From the NCBI RefSeq assembly GCF_026151205.1, contig NC_087084.1, forward strand, positions 4,829,538 through 4,893,537: a stretch of DNA of 64,000 nt. Reading direction: 5' to 3'. The notes under the pieces are model-generated. The model searched no databases. It was not told the origin of the DNA and worked only from the letters and a program-made list of their open reading frames with translations. The stretch's first letter is position 1, and every line of letters begins with the position of its first letter. Below are positions 33,180 through 62,851 of the stretch, piece by piece. The translations under genes were made by a program, and so were the position numbers. Source of the stretch: Bolinopsis microptera. Taxonomy: Eukaryota; Ctenophora; Tentaculata; Lobata; Bolinopsidae.

Positions 33180-36100
33180 ATGGGTTCATGCTGCAGCAAT
33201 GTATGTGTATTCACTCACGATGCGGTGAATGACTTAAAATGGAAATATGACAACTTTTCTTCTCCAATCCGATCAAGAGGCTGCCTTTGCTGGAAAAAGG
33301 GAAGCAAAATTTCTCAAAGGACTGAGGATAACTCTCAATTTACTCAAACCGAAGAAGTCGTTTTCAAGCTCATGGAAAAGCCAAATGTGCAGTTGAAGCT
33401 ATTGAGTAATGAAATCGATAATAATAATAAAAGAAACAGAAATTGGTCAACAGAAGCGAAGCACTCGCATATTTCTCTTGTATCAGTATGTCAACGTGGA
33501 AGCTCTACTGTTGGTAACACTAGATCAATCGAAGAAGTTTTGGCAGTGATCGAGCGAGTTCAAAATCTGTGTAATAAGGCAAGTTTGCAGGATCAACTGT
33601 CACTACTCTGTACTGTAGGTTTTCTCAGAGAATACTGTCTAATGCTCAATGATGATACAATCGGTGGAAGAAAAAAGTCCGATAGCAGTGTTACTGACGA
33701 CAACGCTCGTTTTTGGGTTACTGCATACGATTACAGTGGAAAAAATAAAGACCACGGTATTACGAAGTTTAAGAAGATAGCCATGGCCGTTAAAACGGCG
33801 CGGGTATTTACCCGTATGACCAGATCATCACTCTTATCACATTCTTCTTCTACAGAAAGTATTTATGAACCGGTCGGCTTGACAAATCAATTCCGTCAGT
33901 TCCTCGATAAAAACCTGCTCAGTTGGAATTTTGATCAGTTGTTGTTTGACAAGCTGACAAATAATCATGGTTTATCGTTATTGTTTCTTAAGATTCTGCA
34001 GGCAACGGATCTGTTTAAAGAGTTCAAGATAAACAAAGAAAAGATGAACAAATTTTGTTTGGCAGTGGAGAGAGGGTATCAACAGCATAACAATCCTTAC
34101 CATAACGAACGACACGGAGCAGATGTGTTACAAACTGCTTATTTTATCATCGTAGATACCAAGGTTAGATCTTTAGATATCATTTTCAAATTATTTGTTT
34201 TAGATGCCATTCCATTAGTTAGGGTTAAAAAGTTCTTTTCAAAGTTTCAAAGCAGGTGCCCATTTACTCCAAAGTTGACTAATACACATTTTTTCGATGT
34301 ATAGCAAATAATACTTTGTAACCTCGTTGATGGAACGGAATACAAATGATACATATCCATGACGTACCAATGAAATAGATTTAGTTATCATCAAGTATCA
34401 ACCACCCAGATCAAAGATTGGCTGAGTAGCCTGGAGTTACTTTCCCTCCTCTTCGCAGCTATGATACACGATTTGGAACACACGGGAACTAACAACATTT
34501 TCCACACGCAGTCTTCTTCAAGTCTATCGCTGCTCTACAATGATAAGTCGGTGTTGGAAAATCATCACGTTAGCAGGTTCTTAATTAATTTTAAACGTAG
34601 ATATCTTCCATAGCAGAAAATCCAGCTGTGGTCCCGATGTTACTAGTTTATCGTTTACTTTCTTAAGTGGGCCATTTTCTTAGTCTTCGATCTTAGCTAT
34701 TCTTGCAATTGTTTTTATTGATATATTAGTCATGTTAGTGATGATATTTATCAACTGTATACAGGGCTTACATACTCATGTCTGATCCAGAGTTAAACCC
34801 GTTCGAGGCGATGTCAAAAGCACAGTTTCAGAGCATGAGACAAATAGTTGTGGACTGTGTTCTGGCTACTGACATGGCCCACCACTTTAACCAGGTTATA
34901 AATCTATTTATAGAATTGGTGGACTCATTATAATCACTAGCAGGAACCCTAAAGTGGTGTCAAGACTCAAAAGACTAAAATAATTATTACCTATTTAATT
35001 CGCGTTTTTGACACCACTTGGGGGTCCAAATTTTGGGCTCTAAAACTCCTATTTCTTGTCCAATTTTTTATTTTTTCATGCTGATTTGAAGGCCATTAAA
35101 GCATTTGACCCAGTCAAAAAAGTTTCAGTTGTATATCTTTTACGGTTTTTGCGGAAAGTCGTGTTAAAGTTGATGCCGTGGTGTCAGTAAAATGGCACGG
35201 ATAAATAAATATATATATATCGTCTCGCTTTATATATAGTAAGATAAACCAAACTGATTTTAGTTTGATTAACTTAAATGACATAATGCTAAAGACTTTA
35301 GCCTAAAGTACTCTCACGAATTTCAGACTATTCGGGAAGTCAGACTGGCATAAATATAATTACACTTCTTGAAATGGCTAACTTGATATAAGTTTGATTT
35401 ACTCATGAAGTTATACTATGTACTACGATATTATGTTTTTTTGTTTGGTTGAATAATTTTCATTTAACTGATTGGGATCTGACATTTTGTCATGATCTTT
35501 CTAATTTCTAATTTCTAATACTACCCCTTCATCACTCATGATCATAGGTAACCACTCTCAAGAATTCCTTGATCGACCTCTCGCTGATTGAAAGACAGGA
35601 CGTTATGAACAGCATTTTGCACTGTGCCGATATATCTGGACCCGGTAAATGCTGGAACATTCATGAGAATTGGACTCTGCTACTCATGCAGGAATTCTTC
35701 GCACAGGTAATACAGCTCCTTCGGAGAGTTATCGTTATACATAATGATATTTGTCTCGATGAGATTTGTAACGCTAGTTAATCTAGATGTCAGACACAAT
35801 AATTGTAGAAGTATGACAAAAATTAAGAATTAAAATTTGTATTCGAAAACAAACCATACATCATAAATCACCAATCATTGCACACCAGGGTGACGAAGAG
35901 AAAAAATTGGGTCTTCCCATCTCCCCACTCTGTGACAGACAAACCACCAACATCCCAGAGTCTCAGGTCGGATTCATCACCTACATCACAACGCCCGCCT
36001 TCACGGCACTCGGTAACACCATAGACGCTATCCTCAGAGAAAAGGAAGAGCGAGAGTTTCTGGAATTCTCTACGTCCTGGGTTAATACTAAACAAAGAAG

Positions 36101-36308
36101 GGGGTCAACTGTTACTCAGATGACACCGATAGAAGAAAATCCATATCACCAGCTAGTGAGCCAGAGCCCCTTATCTTTGGCGCCTGAACGAGTAGGAAGC
36201 GCTGGAATTACTCAATCATTCCAATACATGCCAATAAATAGGGTGTGGGACACACATTTCCAGTCAAACCTCGCTCGGTGGAAAGACCGGTTAACGAATT
36301 CAAGTTAA
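33180..36308 (+). CDS. PDE1-type cyclic nucleotide phosphodiesterase, five exons
   Basis: Exons 33180-34163, 34410-34576, 34765-34894, 35548-35706 and 35889-36308, all phases agreeing, give 619 residues. It would hydrolyse cAMP and/or cGMP in the cytoplasm. The catalytic domain (about 230-530) shows NPYHNERHGADV, the metal site HDLEHTGTNN (H348, D349), LYNDKSVLENHH, HCADIS (D455) and the purine-binding Gln in ESQVGF (Q506). AYILM, VLATDMAHHF and LGLPISPLCDR follow PDE1 closely, as does KKIAMAVKTARVFTRM before the domain. The N-terminus is MGSCC, a possible site for myristoyl and palmitoyl anchoring (inference). The usual PDE1 calmodulin-binding N-terminal domain is not obvious, so calcium control is unproven. 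Intron 3 carries a dispersed repeat. PDE4 was considered, but the HDLEHTG and SPLCDR contexts favour PDE1. Confidence 0.92.
34936..35207. repeat. Dispersed ~290-bp repeat, copy 2, in PDE1 intron 3
   Basis: ACTAGCAGGAACCCTAAAGT to GGTGTCAGTAAAATGGCACG, the same order as 7709-8001 with a few small deletions. Confidence 0.75.
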
Positions 36309-36594
36309 ACAAACTATATTTGATTTTGTTAAAGAGTGAACTTTTTTAATGAGTTATAGCCAATTTTATATTTATAAGTATAATAATGTATCATCGCAAT
36401 TTATTTACTAAGAATAACAGGGTATGGATGTATGATACCTAGGCCTGGCTTAACTAATTTATCATGTATCGTAACATTTACTGCTTTACTGTCATCATTT
36501 AGAGAGGTACATTCAAAAATCAAAATATCAATCTATCGATAACTTATAGACCGAATGCAAATGTTTGAGTGACTGCGTTAATGAAAAATGAATT
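36309..36594. other. PDE1 3' flank
   Basis: AT-rich. No canonical AATAAA was fixed; the 3' UTR end is undetermined. Confidence 0.4.
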
Positions 36595-36820
36595 TTACAT
36601 CCCTCTCTTGCTCTTTTGGCCTTGGTATCTAACGAACCTGGCACTGATCCCAAACAAGAACTTTACGACGAAGTTGCTTGTAACAATTAATACCGCAATA
36701 TAATCATGTGCGAGCATCCCTCCAAAACTAGCCACATTCGGTAAAGCAACTATCACCAGGGATTTGCGGAAACTGAATTTTTCCTCGTGAAGCATGTATG
36801 AATAACCTTCCGAGGATAGC

Positions 36821-36938
36821 TTGTCATACGTTGTATGACCCGCCGCGCACGAAGTGCGCGGCTCCCCGCTCCCCTGTATCGTCCCCCCTGTATCGTCACC
36901 ATAGTGAAACGACCGTGGGGGTCGCAACGTGATACAAA
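36821..36938. mobile_element. MITE family B, copy 3, inside the MFS pseudogene
   Basis: TTGTCATACGTTGTATGACC, CGCGCACGAAGTGCGCGGCT, CCCCTGTATCGTC twice, then CGACCGTGGGGGTCGCAACG. Longer than the 30793 copy because the CCCCTGTATCGTC block is doubled. Confidence 0.75.
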
Positions 36939-37028
36939 GGATAGCTGCGCGAACAGCGAAATTGACAAAAACCAAAAGCATGAGTTCCTTTCCAGTTCCT
37001 TGAGTCACAGTCACAGAGCAGTCGCTGT

Positions 37029-37114
37029 TTTACTGGGCGGCGCTCAGCCTGTCATTCCGCCGAATCTCTATTCGTTTATGAACATAATATTAATAGCCTG
37101 GGGTCCCCAGGTAA
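37029..37114. mobile_element. MITE family A, copy 3 (inverted), inside the MFS pseudogene
   Basis: TTACTGGGCGGCGCTCAGCC, TGTCATTCCGCCGAATCTCT, ending AGCCTGGGGTCCCCAGGTAA. The inverse of the copies at 31977 and 37816. Confidence 0.8.
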
Positions 37115-37815
37115 TCACTGTTTGGTTTGGCCTCCTTGATCTTGAAGCTTGGATCAACCTTGGAACAAGAATAGTAATCCAGCCCTGGAACATGATTACA
37201 AAGCTAAACAATCCGAGTTTTTTAGTTTTGGCAACAAAGTTAGGAACAGTCACCGTTTTTTTCTTCACTGTTTGGTCTTCCTTGTTTTTAATTTGTCACG
37301 TCTTCAGTCTTTGGTGCTGCTTTCCCTTCAATACAAAAGTGAAGCATATAAATGGGTGGTATAAAGAAAGGTTACGACGTCAGAACAATGAACATTCTCC
37401 ATCCTACCACATATTCTATAAGTATAACAGCAGGTATCCCAGAGTCGCCGACCAGACTCCTCCATTAAACTGTACATGAGGCACGGTATCGTCACTATGA
37501 CGTCAAGAATCTTCTTAGTAGAAATCAGCTCAGCAAGCATGACGCAATGAACATTTAAATGGAGTCCAAGAGCAACCCCGATGAGGGCTCTAGGAAGAAG
37601 AAGTGTGGTGTAGTTAGCTACAATAGCACAAACAACTGTGCTGATAATGCTCAAATAGAGGGAGAATAGGGTAGCGAATTTTTACTGTTATGTATAACAA
37701 TTTAATAATATAAGGTAAAACTATTTGAAATAATATCATCGCTGAAAGTAAATCCTGACTGTATTAAAGTTTATACTTCATTGTAGTCAAATTGAACAAA
37801 GATACCTCGTTTATT

Positions 37816-37914
37816 TTACCTGAGGATGGAGGACCCCAGGCTATAATGTTCATAATTAACATAATATTAATAATAAAGATTCGGCGGAATGTCAGGCTAA
37901 GCGCCGCCCAGTAA
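37816..37914. mobile_element. MITE family A, copy 4
   Basis: TTACCTGAGGATGGAGGACC, CCAGGCTATAATGTTCATAA, AGATTCGGCGGAATGTCAGG, ending GCCGCCCAGTAA. Confidence 0.8.
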
Positions 37915-38475
37915 CGGTTATTGTAATGAAAATGAAAATTAAGCCTTAACATATTGGGTTTGGAGATGATCGATGGGACCAATTCATATCATCTAACACA
38001 ATTATAAACGCGTGTAGTCAGTAGTGCGTATTCAAGTCACGGTTAAACTTAAGTGGTTCACAAGTTCAACTAATTGATAGTAGAATAGTAAAATAGTAAA
38101 ATACAGCTCTTTAAAACTTTTAACAAACTTCCAAATTTATATTTATATACCGGCCTTGAGTAAATAACAATTGAGTACACTCTAAACTATTAACATTCGT
38201 ATGTTTTAAATACTTGCAGCTGCCTCAAGGTTCCTCAACACTCATTTCTCTTTGAAATTATAAACTCTCAATATTGTAAGATAAATTTGTCTGTTACTGT
38301 TAGTGTTTATCATTCGACTTGTTTAGCATAATTTTTAAAATAAATTGGCAACCACCAATCACAGACCCTCGTTGTATCTGACTGTGTCTTTTCGAGTGGT
38401 TACCAACGAGAACTGAAAAAACTCAAAACTTGATAACGTCCCACTTGGAAGTGGAATCGTTCCTCTTTGCCAGTA

Positions 38476-41400
38476 ATGCTCAACGTAGCACAAAGCATAC
38501 CGACGAATATAGTCAACCCATTTAAAGCGTACACCCTTGACGATGCATATTCAAGATTCAACAGGGTCTATTTGTTTGTTTTTTCCATCATTTGTGGTGC
38601 CGTGGTTACTTTGAATGACTATGCTGGTAAGGGGAAGAGTTTAAATTAATTTTTCACCTAAAATCAGCAAAAATCAGCTTTTTGAGGTTAAATTTTGAAT
38701 AAATATTCAAAAATCGTACTGCTAATGCTATTGTTTCCTCCTTACATCGTTTCAACAGTTACAGTTAACTTTATATTAAAAGTTAGAAGCTAACAATTAC
38801 CCCGACTCAGACGTGTAACTTGTTTCATTTTAAATATTTTTCTTCCTTGTTAACAGTTTTTGGCTTTTATAAAATAAGGGTCGTCTATAATAACCATCCG
38901 ACAGGAGAAACAATCGAGTGCCACGGATTCGACATTTTCGCGCTACCCTTCCACGAAAACTACTGCTGGACTCAAGGAATCTACACTCTTCTAGAAGCTT
39001 ATGATATTCCTAATAACAATAGGCAGATTCCCTACCCAGGGATTATACCAGAGCAAACACCCTGCTTCGATTTCACGTGAGTGACATCATCATGACAACG
39101 GGTAATATCCTGTCCAAACCCAGGATACATAATATGAAGACTTTGTTGTAACTTTGTATGAAAAGTATTTGAAATATAAGTAACTAAGTTTAACTAACTG
39201 TCTAAAACATTAAATTTAAGAAGCTGCTGATCTCAGTCCTTACTTTTAGAGACCACGAGAATTGTTCTAAGCGACAAAAATATTAAATACTTCTTTTTAA
39301 GTTTTTATATTGTTTATGTTATATAGTAACAAATATCAAACTGAAGAAAGGACTGGCGTTGACCGTTTAGGCAGAAAATTATAATTCACCCTCCCAGTGA
39401 ACTTAACCATAATATGATGTTAACTATCCATATAATCCCTCTGTTTAGGTACTCCAACGGTACGAAGTACGTGTGTCCGAACGCGAGCTCCATCCTCCCT
39501 CTTACGAGAGTGTACCACCTGTGGTACCAGTTTATATCGTTCTACTTCTGGGTTTGTGCAGTCGTGTTTTATGTGCCCTATTTGGTGTTCCGTAACTCTG
39601 ACATTGGTACTCTCAAACCAGTGGGTGAGTTAACATATGATATTAAATTTACAAAACCAACGTGATTCGCGAATTCAGTATTGACGCGTCAATACTGAAT
39701 AGTTTTCAGAACATTTTGTTTCTGGGCACTGACTAAAACAAACTGTGTGCTCATGTTCGTACGAAAATTTCAGGCTAGGTTCGACTTATGAGGCTCCGCC
39801 GAGAAGTAAAGGTACTTTAACAATTATAATATCATCCTAAAACTTGAAACTGAAGGAAAACAGTACAGCTCCATTTACTATAATCACCACGTTTCAGTGC
39901 AAATGTTACAAGATCCTGGTTTAAGCAGCGAGGATGAAGAAAACCAGAAAATAGAGAAAGCGAGCAGATGGCTCGCAACAAGACTTTCAACTTTCCTCAA
40001 AGCTAAGGGACCTCTCCAGTGGTTCCTGGTCAGACACAAGTTCTTCTTTATCGTGGTGTTCGATAAACTTGCTAACTTGGCTGTGGTGGTGCTGGTCATA
40101 TACGCCACGGATAAGGTTTGTCTATTGTATGGTTTTAAAAAAACTCAGATTATCATTATTATTTGATGGTGGCCATCATGCTTTTATTAACAGTTATGAA
40201 GATGTCTAGGTTGATCTGGTCATGATCATCAAATTGATTCTTATGGTAATCAACTTTATCGCAAGTGACACACATTTTGATAACACTATAACAGAATCCT
40301 GAAAATCACTTCAATATCTAAAGATCTAAGCTCATAAAAGTTAAAACCCCCTCTCCAGATGTTTGTGATAACTTCCTACACAACCTACGGCTCAGACTGG
40401 CTCATGTCCCTGTCAGGTGACCACCCTTCGTACAAGGACAGTCCACTTGACAAGCTCTTTCCTAAGATGGTAGCTTGTGAGGTTACCAAGTGGGGAACTA
40501 CGGGACTAGTTAACGAAGCAGGTGAGTACTGAGTTTACTGGGCCACGCTCAGCCTGTCATTCCGCCTAATCTCTATTCCGCCTAATCTCTAGATGTTTAT
40601 TATTATTCGTTAATTAACTAATCATTGATTTGTGCAGGAATGTGTGTGTTGGCCCCGAATGTAGTTAACTCCTACTTCTTCCTAATTTTCTGGTTTGTCC
40701 TGGTTCTGGCACTGATTGTTAACGCGTTTGCAGTTCTTTTTTCCACCACCTCTCATCTGTTTACGTTAGGTTTGTGTTCTGTTGGATACTTTATTTAGAA
40801 CATAACCTGTGACAATGGCAGAGCAATTATGTTCTATGCTTGAAACTTGAAAAAAGATTTTCGTCAGGATATGTGAACATTAGAATTAAGACTGCACTTG
40901 ATTTCGGAGATTTTGAAACTACATTTTCTTATAGGAAGATGGAAAGCACTGACGGCTTCAACGTTTATGAAAGGATCAGCACAAGAAAAATGGGTATATT
41001 TCACTTCAGGTAACATCAATTTGTATATTTCGTATATTTCACATATTTCATATATTTCATATATTTCACATATTTCACAAATTTCTGAAATACATAGATC
41101 GGTCCCGGAAATTTGGGACAGTATGATTTTTTCAATTTTCGTCGGGATTTTGGTTCCTAGTACCTCAATTTGGTTTCAAACAATCATCAATTAACTGAAT
41201 AATTGGTCTCTGGGCAAAAATTCTAACCAATCTGTCAAATTTGTATTCAGAAATTTTCATATTTGAAAATGGGACAGAATTTGGAAAATATGAATTTTCG
41301 TTTTGTTAACTTTTCTGCAGTGATCGCTTCCTCCGATCGAAATGAAACTTCCAGCACCTCAATAGTGTCATATGCCACCTATAGATGACTGACTAATTGA

Positions 41401-44400
41401 TTTTGGGTAAAAATTCAGTTAAACTGTAAAATATCGGTCCTGGAAAGTTCATCTTCAAAATCCGAAAATGGGACAGAATTTGGATTTTGGGACAATATGA
41501 TTTTTCAATTTCGTCGGGATTTTGGCTTCTAGTACCTCTATTTGGTTTCATACAATCATCAATTAACTGACTAATTGGTCTCTGGGCAAAAATTCTATCC
41601 AATCTGTCAAATTTGTGTTCAGAAATTTTCATATTTGAAAATGGGACAGAATTTGGAAAATATGAATTTTCGTTTTGTTAAGTTTTCTGCAGTGAGCTTC
41701 CTCCGACCGAAATCAAACTTCCAGTACCTCAATCGTGTCATATACCACCTTAAGGGGGCATACCCCAAAACAGTGGTTTGTGCCGTCCAGACCAAATGAC
41801 CTCATAGGCAGTTCAGTGACCTTCTAGCGCACAGTTTCCACACCAAAAAAAAATTATTTTGAGAATTCCCATATTTGTAATCGAGCATTTCCTGGTTAAG
41901 AAGTGCAATTTTCGGAAAAAATTATTTTGTGGTTGAGACGCTATAAGTTAATCATTTCTTGCGGTATCGGGTTGAAATTTTGCTCGCCGTTTATTCACAT
42001 CTATGTCAAGGTGTGTGTAAAATCTTGATATCGTATCTAAAAAGGCTGGTGTGTTATGAATTTTTAAAGTCAAAAAGCTAAAATTGTCCTTTTCAGGCTT
42101 ATTTTAACAAAAAGTCAGTCAGGGAAGATCGGATTATTTGATGCTTGAAATCAAATTGTTCTCTAAATTCTGGCGCAGTTTTTGATGCCCTCAAAAATGT
42201 TTTTACTCATTCACCTTCTGATCTATTGGACCTCAAAGCCAAACAACAAATTTAGGCACATTTTTCGTTTTTAATATTTACTGATTTTTCTAAAATTTGA
42301 TAGGAATGTGCTAGTGACTTTTTGAAGGGTGCAAAATAACCGCAACTAGCACATTTATATATGAGTTATGAACAACAAAACATCTTAAAATGCTTCCCTT
42401 TGAAGTTATGGGAGAAAATGTGATTTTTTGGCTTTGCAGATAAAAAATCACATTTTCATCAAGCCTGAAAAGGACAATTTTAGCTTTTTGACTTTAAAAA
42501 TTCATAACACCCCAGCCTTTTTAGATACGATATCAAGATTTTACACACACCTTGACATAGATGTGAATAAACGGCGAGCAAAATTTCAACCCGATACCGC
42601 AAGAAATGATTAACTTATAGCGTCTCAACCACAAAATATTTTTTTCCGAAAATTGCACTCTAAACCAGGAAATGGTCGATTACAAAAATGGGAATTCTCA
42701 AAATGATTTTTTTTTTGTGAAAACGGTGCGCTAGAAGGTCACTGAACTGCCTAAGAGGTCATTTGGTCTGGACAGATTTGGGGTATGCCCCCTTAAGTTG
42801 ACTGACTAATTAGTTTTGGGTGAAAAATTCAGTTAAAACTGTTAAATATCGGTCCTGGAAAGTTCATCTTCAAAATCCGAAAATGGGACAGAATTTGGGA
42901 CAACATGATTTTTCAATTTTCGTCGGGATTTTGGTTTCTAATACCTCAATTTGGTTTCATACAATCATCAATTAACTGACTAATTGGTCTCTGGGGAAAA
43001 ATTCTATACAATCTGTCAAATTTGTGTTCAGAAATTTTCATATTTGAAAATGGGACAGAATTAGGAAAATATGAATTTTCGTTTTGTTAAGTTTTCTGCA
43101 GTGAGCTTCCTCCGATCGAAATCAAACTTCCACCACCTCAATCGTGTCATATGCTACCTAAACATGACTGACTAATTGGTTTTGGGTGAAAAATTCAGTT
43201 AAAACTGTAAAATATCGGTCCTGGAAAGTTTATCTTCTAAATCCGAAAATGGGACAGAATTTGGGACAATATGATTTTTCAATTTTCGTCGAGACTTTGG
43301 CTTCTAGTACCTCAATTTGGTTTCATACAATCATCAATTAACTGACTAATTGGTCTCTTGGCAAAAATTCTATCCAATCTGTCAAATTTGTGTTAAGAAA
43401 TTTTCATATTTAAAATGGGACACAATTTGGAAAATATGAATTTTCGTTTTGTTAGGTTTTTTGCAGTGAGCTTTCTCCGACCGAAATCAAACTTCCAGCA
43501 CCTCAATCGTGTCATAAGCCAACTATAGTTGACTGAATGATTGGTTTTGGGTTAAAAATTCAGTTAAAACTATAAAATATCGGTCCTGGAAGTTCATCTT
43601 TAAAAATCGAAAATGGGACAGAATTTGGTACAATATATATGGTGTTTAAATTTTTTCCGCAATTTGACTTTGTGAACCTTAAATTGCTTAATTACTAAAT
43701 TTTAACTGAACGACAAGAATTATATGTTATAATTAACTAATATTTATTAATTATTTCAAGGACTTAGTGGACAGATTACAATAGACATCATAGCCGCCAA
43801 CCTTTCACCAAGAACGTTTGAGAAGGTTTTTAAACGGACATCTGAGAAACTGGCAGACATGGAAAAAAGCGAGTATAACATATATAGTAATAGAAATAAT
43901 AATCGAAATGTTGCCGAGGTGCTCCCAACTGTGAATAAGTAATAAATAAACTGAATAGATTTGTGTTCAGCCTCTGAAAATGAACATTTTACTCTGAGTC
44001 TTAACTTCTGAGTTATATTGGACGATTTAATCTAATTTAGTTTGCTTTTCTTCAGAAAAATCGATGATTATTTCTAAAACTAACGAATGTTCACAATTAA
44101 GTACACTTTGTTTCTGTTGGTTGGAAATTGCGAATTTTACCGAAATACAATTTATAGTTCAATATATTATTATCTGTAAATTGTAATGAAGTTCTAACAC
44201 TTAAACCTTATGATTGTCAGTGTCTCGAACAAGATCTAAATGCTCATAAAACAGAATATATTATCAATTAGGTTTAAAATCTGATATCAGTTACTAAAAT
44301 TGTTAAAATGCCTGTTACCATTTATCAATATGCCTCAAAAATATTAGCAAAAGCGGAAAATACATGGAGGCATCAAAATTCAAGTGACAATACTTCAGAA

Positions 44401-44747
44401 TAGATTATTACAACTGAAATGTTTGAAAAGTTGTCTTCTGGTCGCAATGATATTTATTAACAGTTTCTGTAATATCATTCAAAACTTGAAGACTTTGAAA
44501 AGTTAACTCTCGCGTAATATTTAAGAATTTAATTTAATTTAATTAAAGAATATTCATCTCTAGATCAGATTTAAATTCTAAAATACTTCAATTATTTCAT
44601 AACAGTTTCCCGCAAAGTGTGACCGACCGTGATCTTCGTGGAGATCTTCACTTTCTAACAGATTTGGGGAATTATTTGACGGACAATTCTACCTCCACGT
44701 CTCAAATAGACACAGTTAACTATACTGGAATCTTGAAATCCTGTTAA
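38476..44747 (+). CDS. Innexin gap-junction protein, nine exons
   Basis: Exons 38476-38626, 38857-39076, 39449-39624, 39898-40115, 40359-40521, 40638-40769, 40935-41009, 43761-43938 and 44606-44747 join in phase to 484 residues. Innexins form hexameric hemichannels in the plasma membrane that couple neighbouring cells. Four membrane segments are visible: LFVFSIICGAVVTL, FYFWVCAVVFYVPYLVF, FDKLANLAVVVLVIY and FFLIFWFVLVLALIV. Extracellular loop 1 holds Cys in IECHG, NYCWTQ, TPC and YVCPN; loop 2 holds VACEV and GMCVLAPN. LWYQF stands where many innexins have YYQWV. Exon 8 can also be read past its donor to a TAA at 43940, giving a 438-residue form; with the splice the tail continues NFPQSVTDRDLRGDL to ILKSC. 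The ATG follows the exon's upstream TAA, so the start is well set. Intron 7 is swollen by satellite and foldback DNA. Confidence 0.9.
40535..40592. mobile_element. MITE family A, copy 5 (inverted, partial), in innexin intron 5
   Basis: TTACTGGGCCACGCTCAGCC, TGTCATTCCGCCTAATCTCT, then a duplicated ATTCCGCCTAATCTCT. The distal end is missing. Confidence 0.7.
41020..41092. repeat. TATATTTCA short tandem repeat
   Basis: About seven units of ATATTTCAC/ATATTTCAT directly after the donor of innexin exon 7. Confidence 0.8.
41100..43630. repeat. ~365-bp satellite in innexin intron 7
   Basis: Unit starts (GGTCCTGGAAAGTTCATCTT or close) occur near 41101, 41434, 42852, 43217 and 43582. Each unit carries AAAATGGGACAGAATTTGG twice and ATCATCAATTAACTGACTAA once. 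The regular array is broken between 41750 and 42796 by the foldback element. Confidence 0.85.
41750..42796. mobile_element. TTAA-flanked foldback element, ~1.05 kb, inside the satellite
   Basis: The left arm (about 41754-42108) begins GGGGGCATACCCCAAA and the right arm (about 42460-42792) ends TTTGGGGTATGCCCCC. The arms are inverted copies with some mismatches around a ~350-bp centre. TTAA stands at both ends, and neighbouring satellite units show an uninterrupted sequence at the equivalent point, so this is an insertion with a TTAA duplication, as made by piggyBac-type transposases. No transposase is encoded. Confidence 0.8.
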
Positions 44748-44796
44748 TCTTCATTAAGATACACTTGCAGTGGTATCCCTAGGGGACATCAGACCT

Positions 44797-62851
<18,055 letters not shown>

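Larger units (their letters stand above)
36595..37680 (-). pseudogene. Broken major-facilitator transporter (SVOP/organic-ion type)
   Basis: Minus-strand pieces follow the order of a sugar/organic-ion MFS protein. A transmembrane pair with NYTTLLLPRALIGVALG and MLAELISTKK comes first (about 37680-37490). After a frame change comes GWRMFIVLTS-stop-PFFIPPIYMLHF (about 37395-37340), like the 'GWR' segment after helix 4-5 of SVOP-like transporters. Then LGLFSFVIMFQGWITILVPR (about 37200), GKELMLLVFVNFAVRAAILC (about 36970) and FSFRKSLVIVALPN (about 36750). It is interrupted by a frameshift, an in-frame TAA near 37374, a family A MITE (37029-37114) and a family B MITE (36821-36938). Some breaks could be introns, but the internal TAA argues for a dead gene. 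The subfamily is tentative. A long plus-strand open frame across it is its shadow. Confidence 0.6.

Noticed and set aside
36835-37479. 214-codon plus-strand open frame with hydrophobic stretches
   Set aside because: It runs antisense across the MFS pseudogene and through two MITEs; the recognisable protein is on the minus strand.
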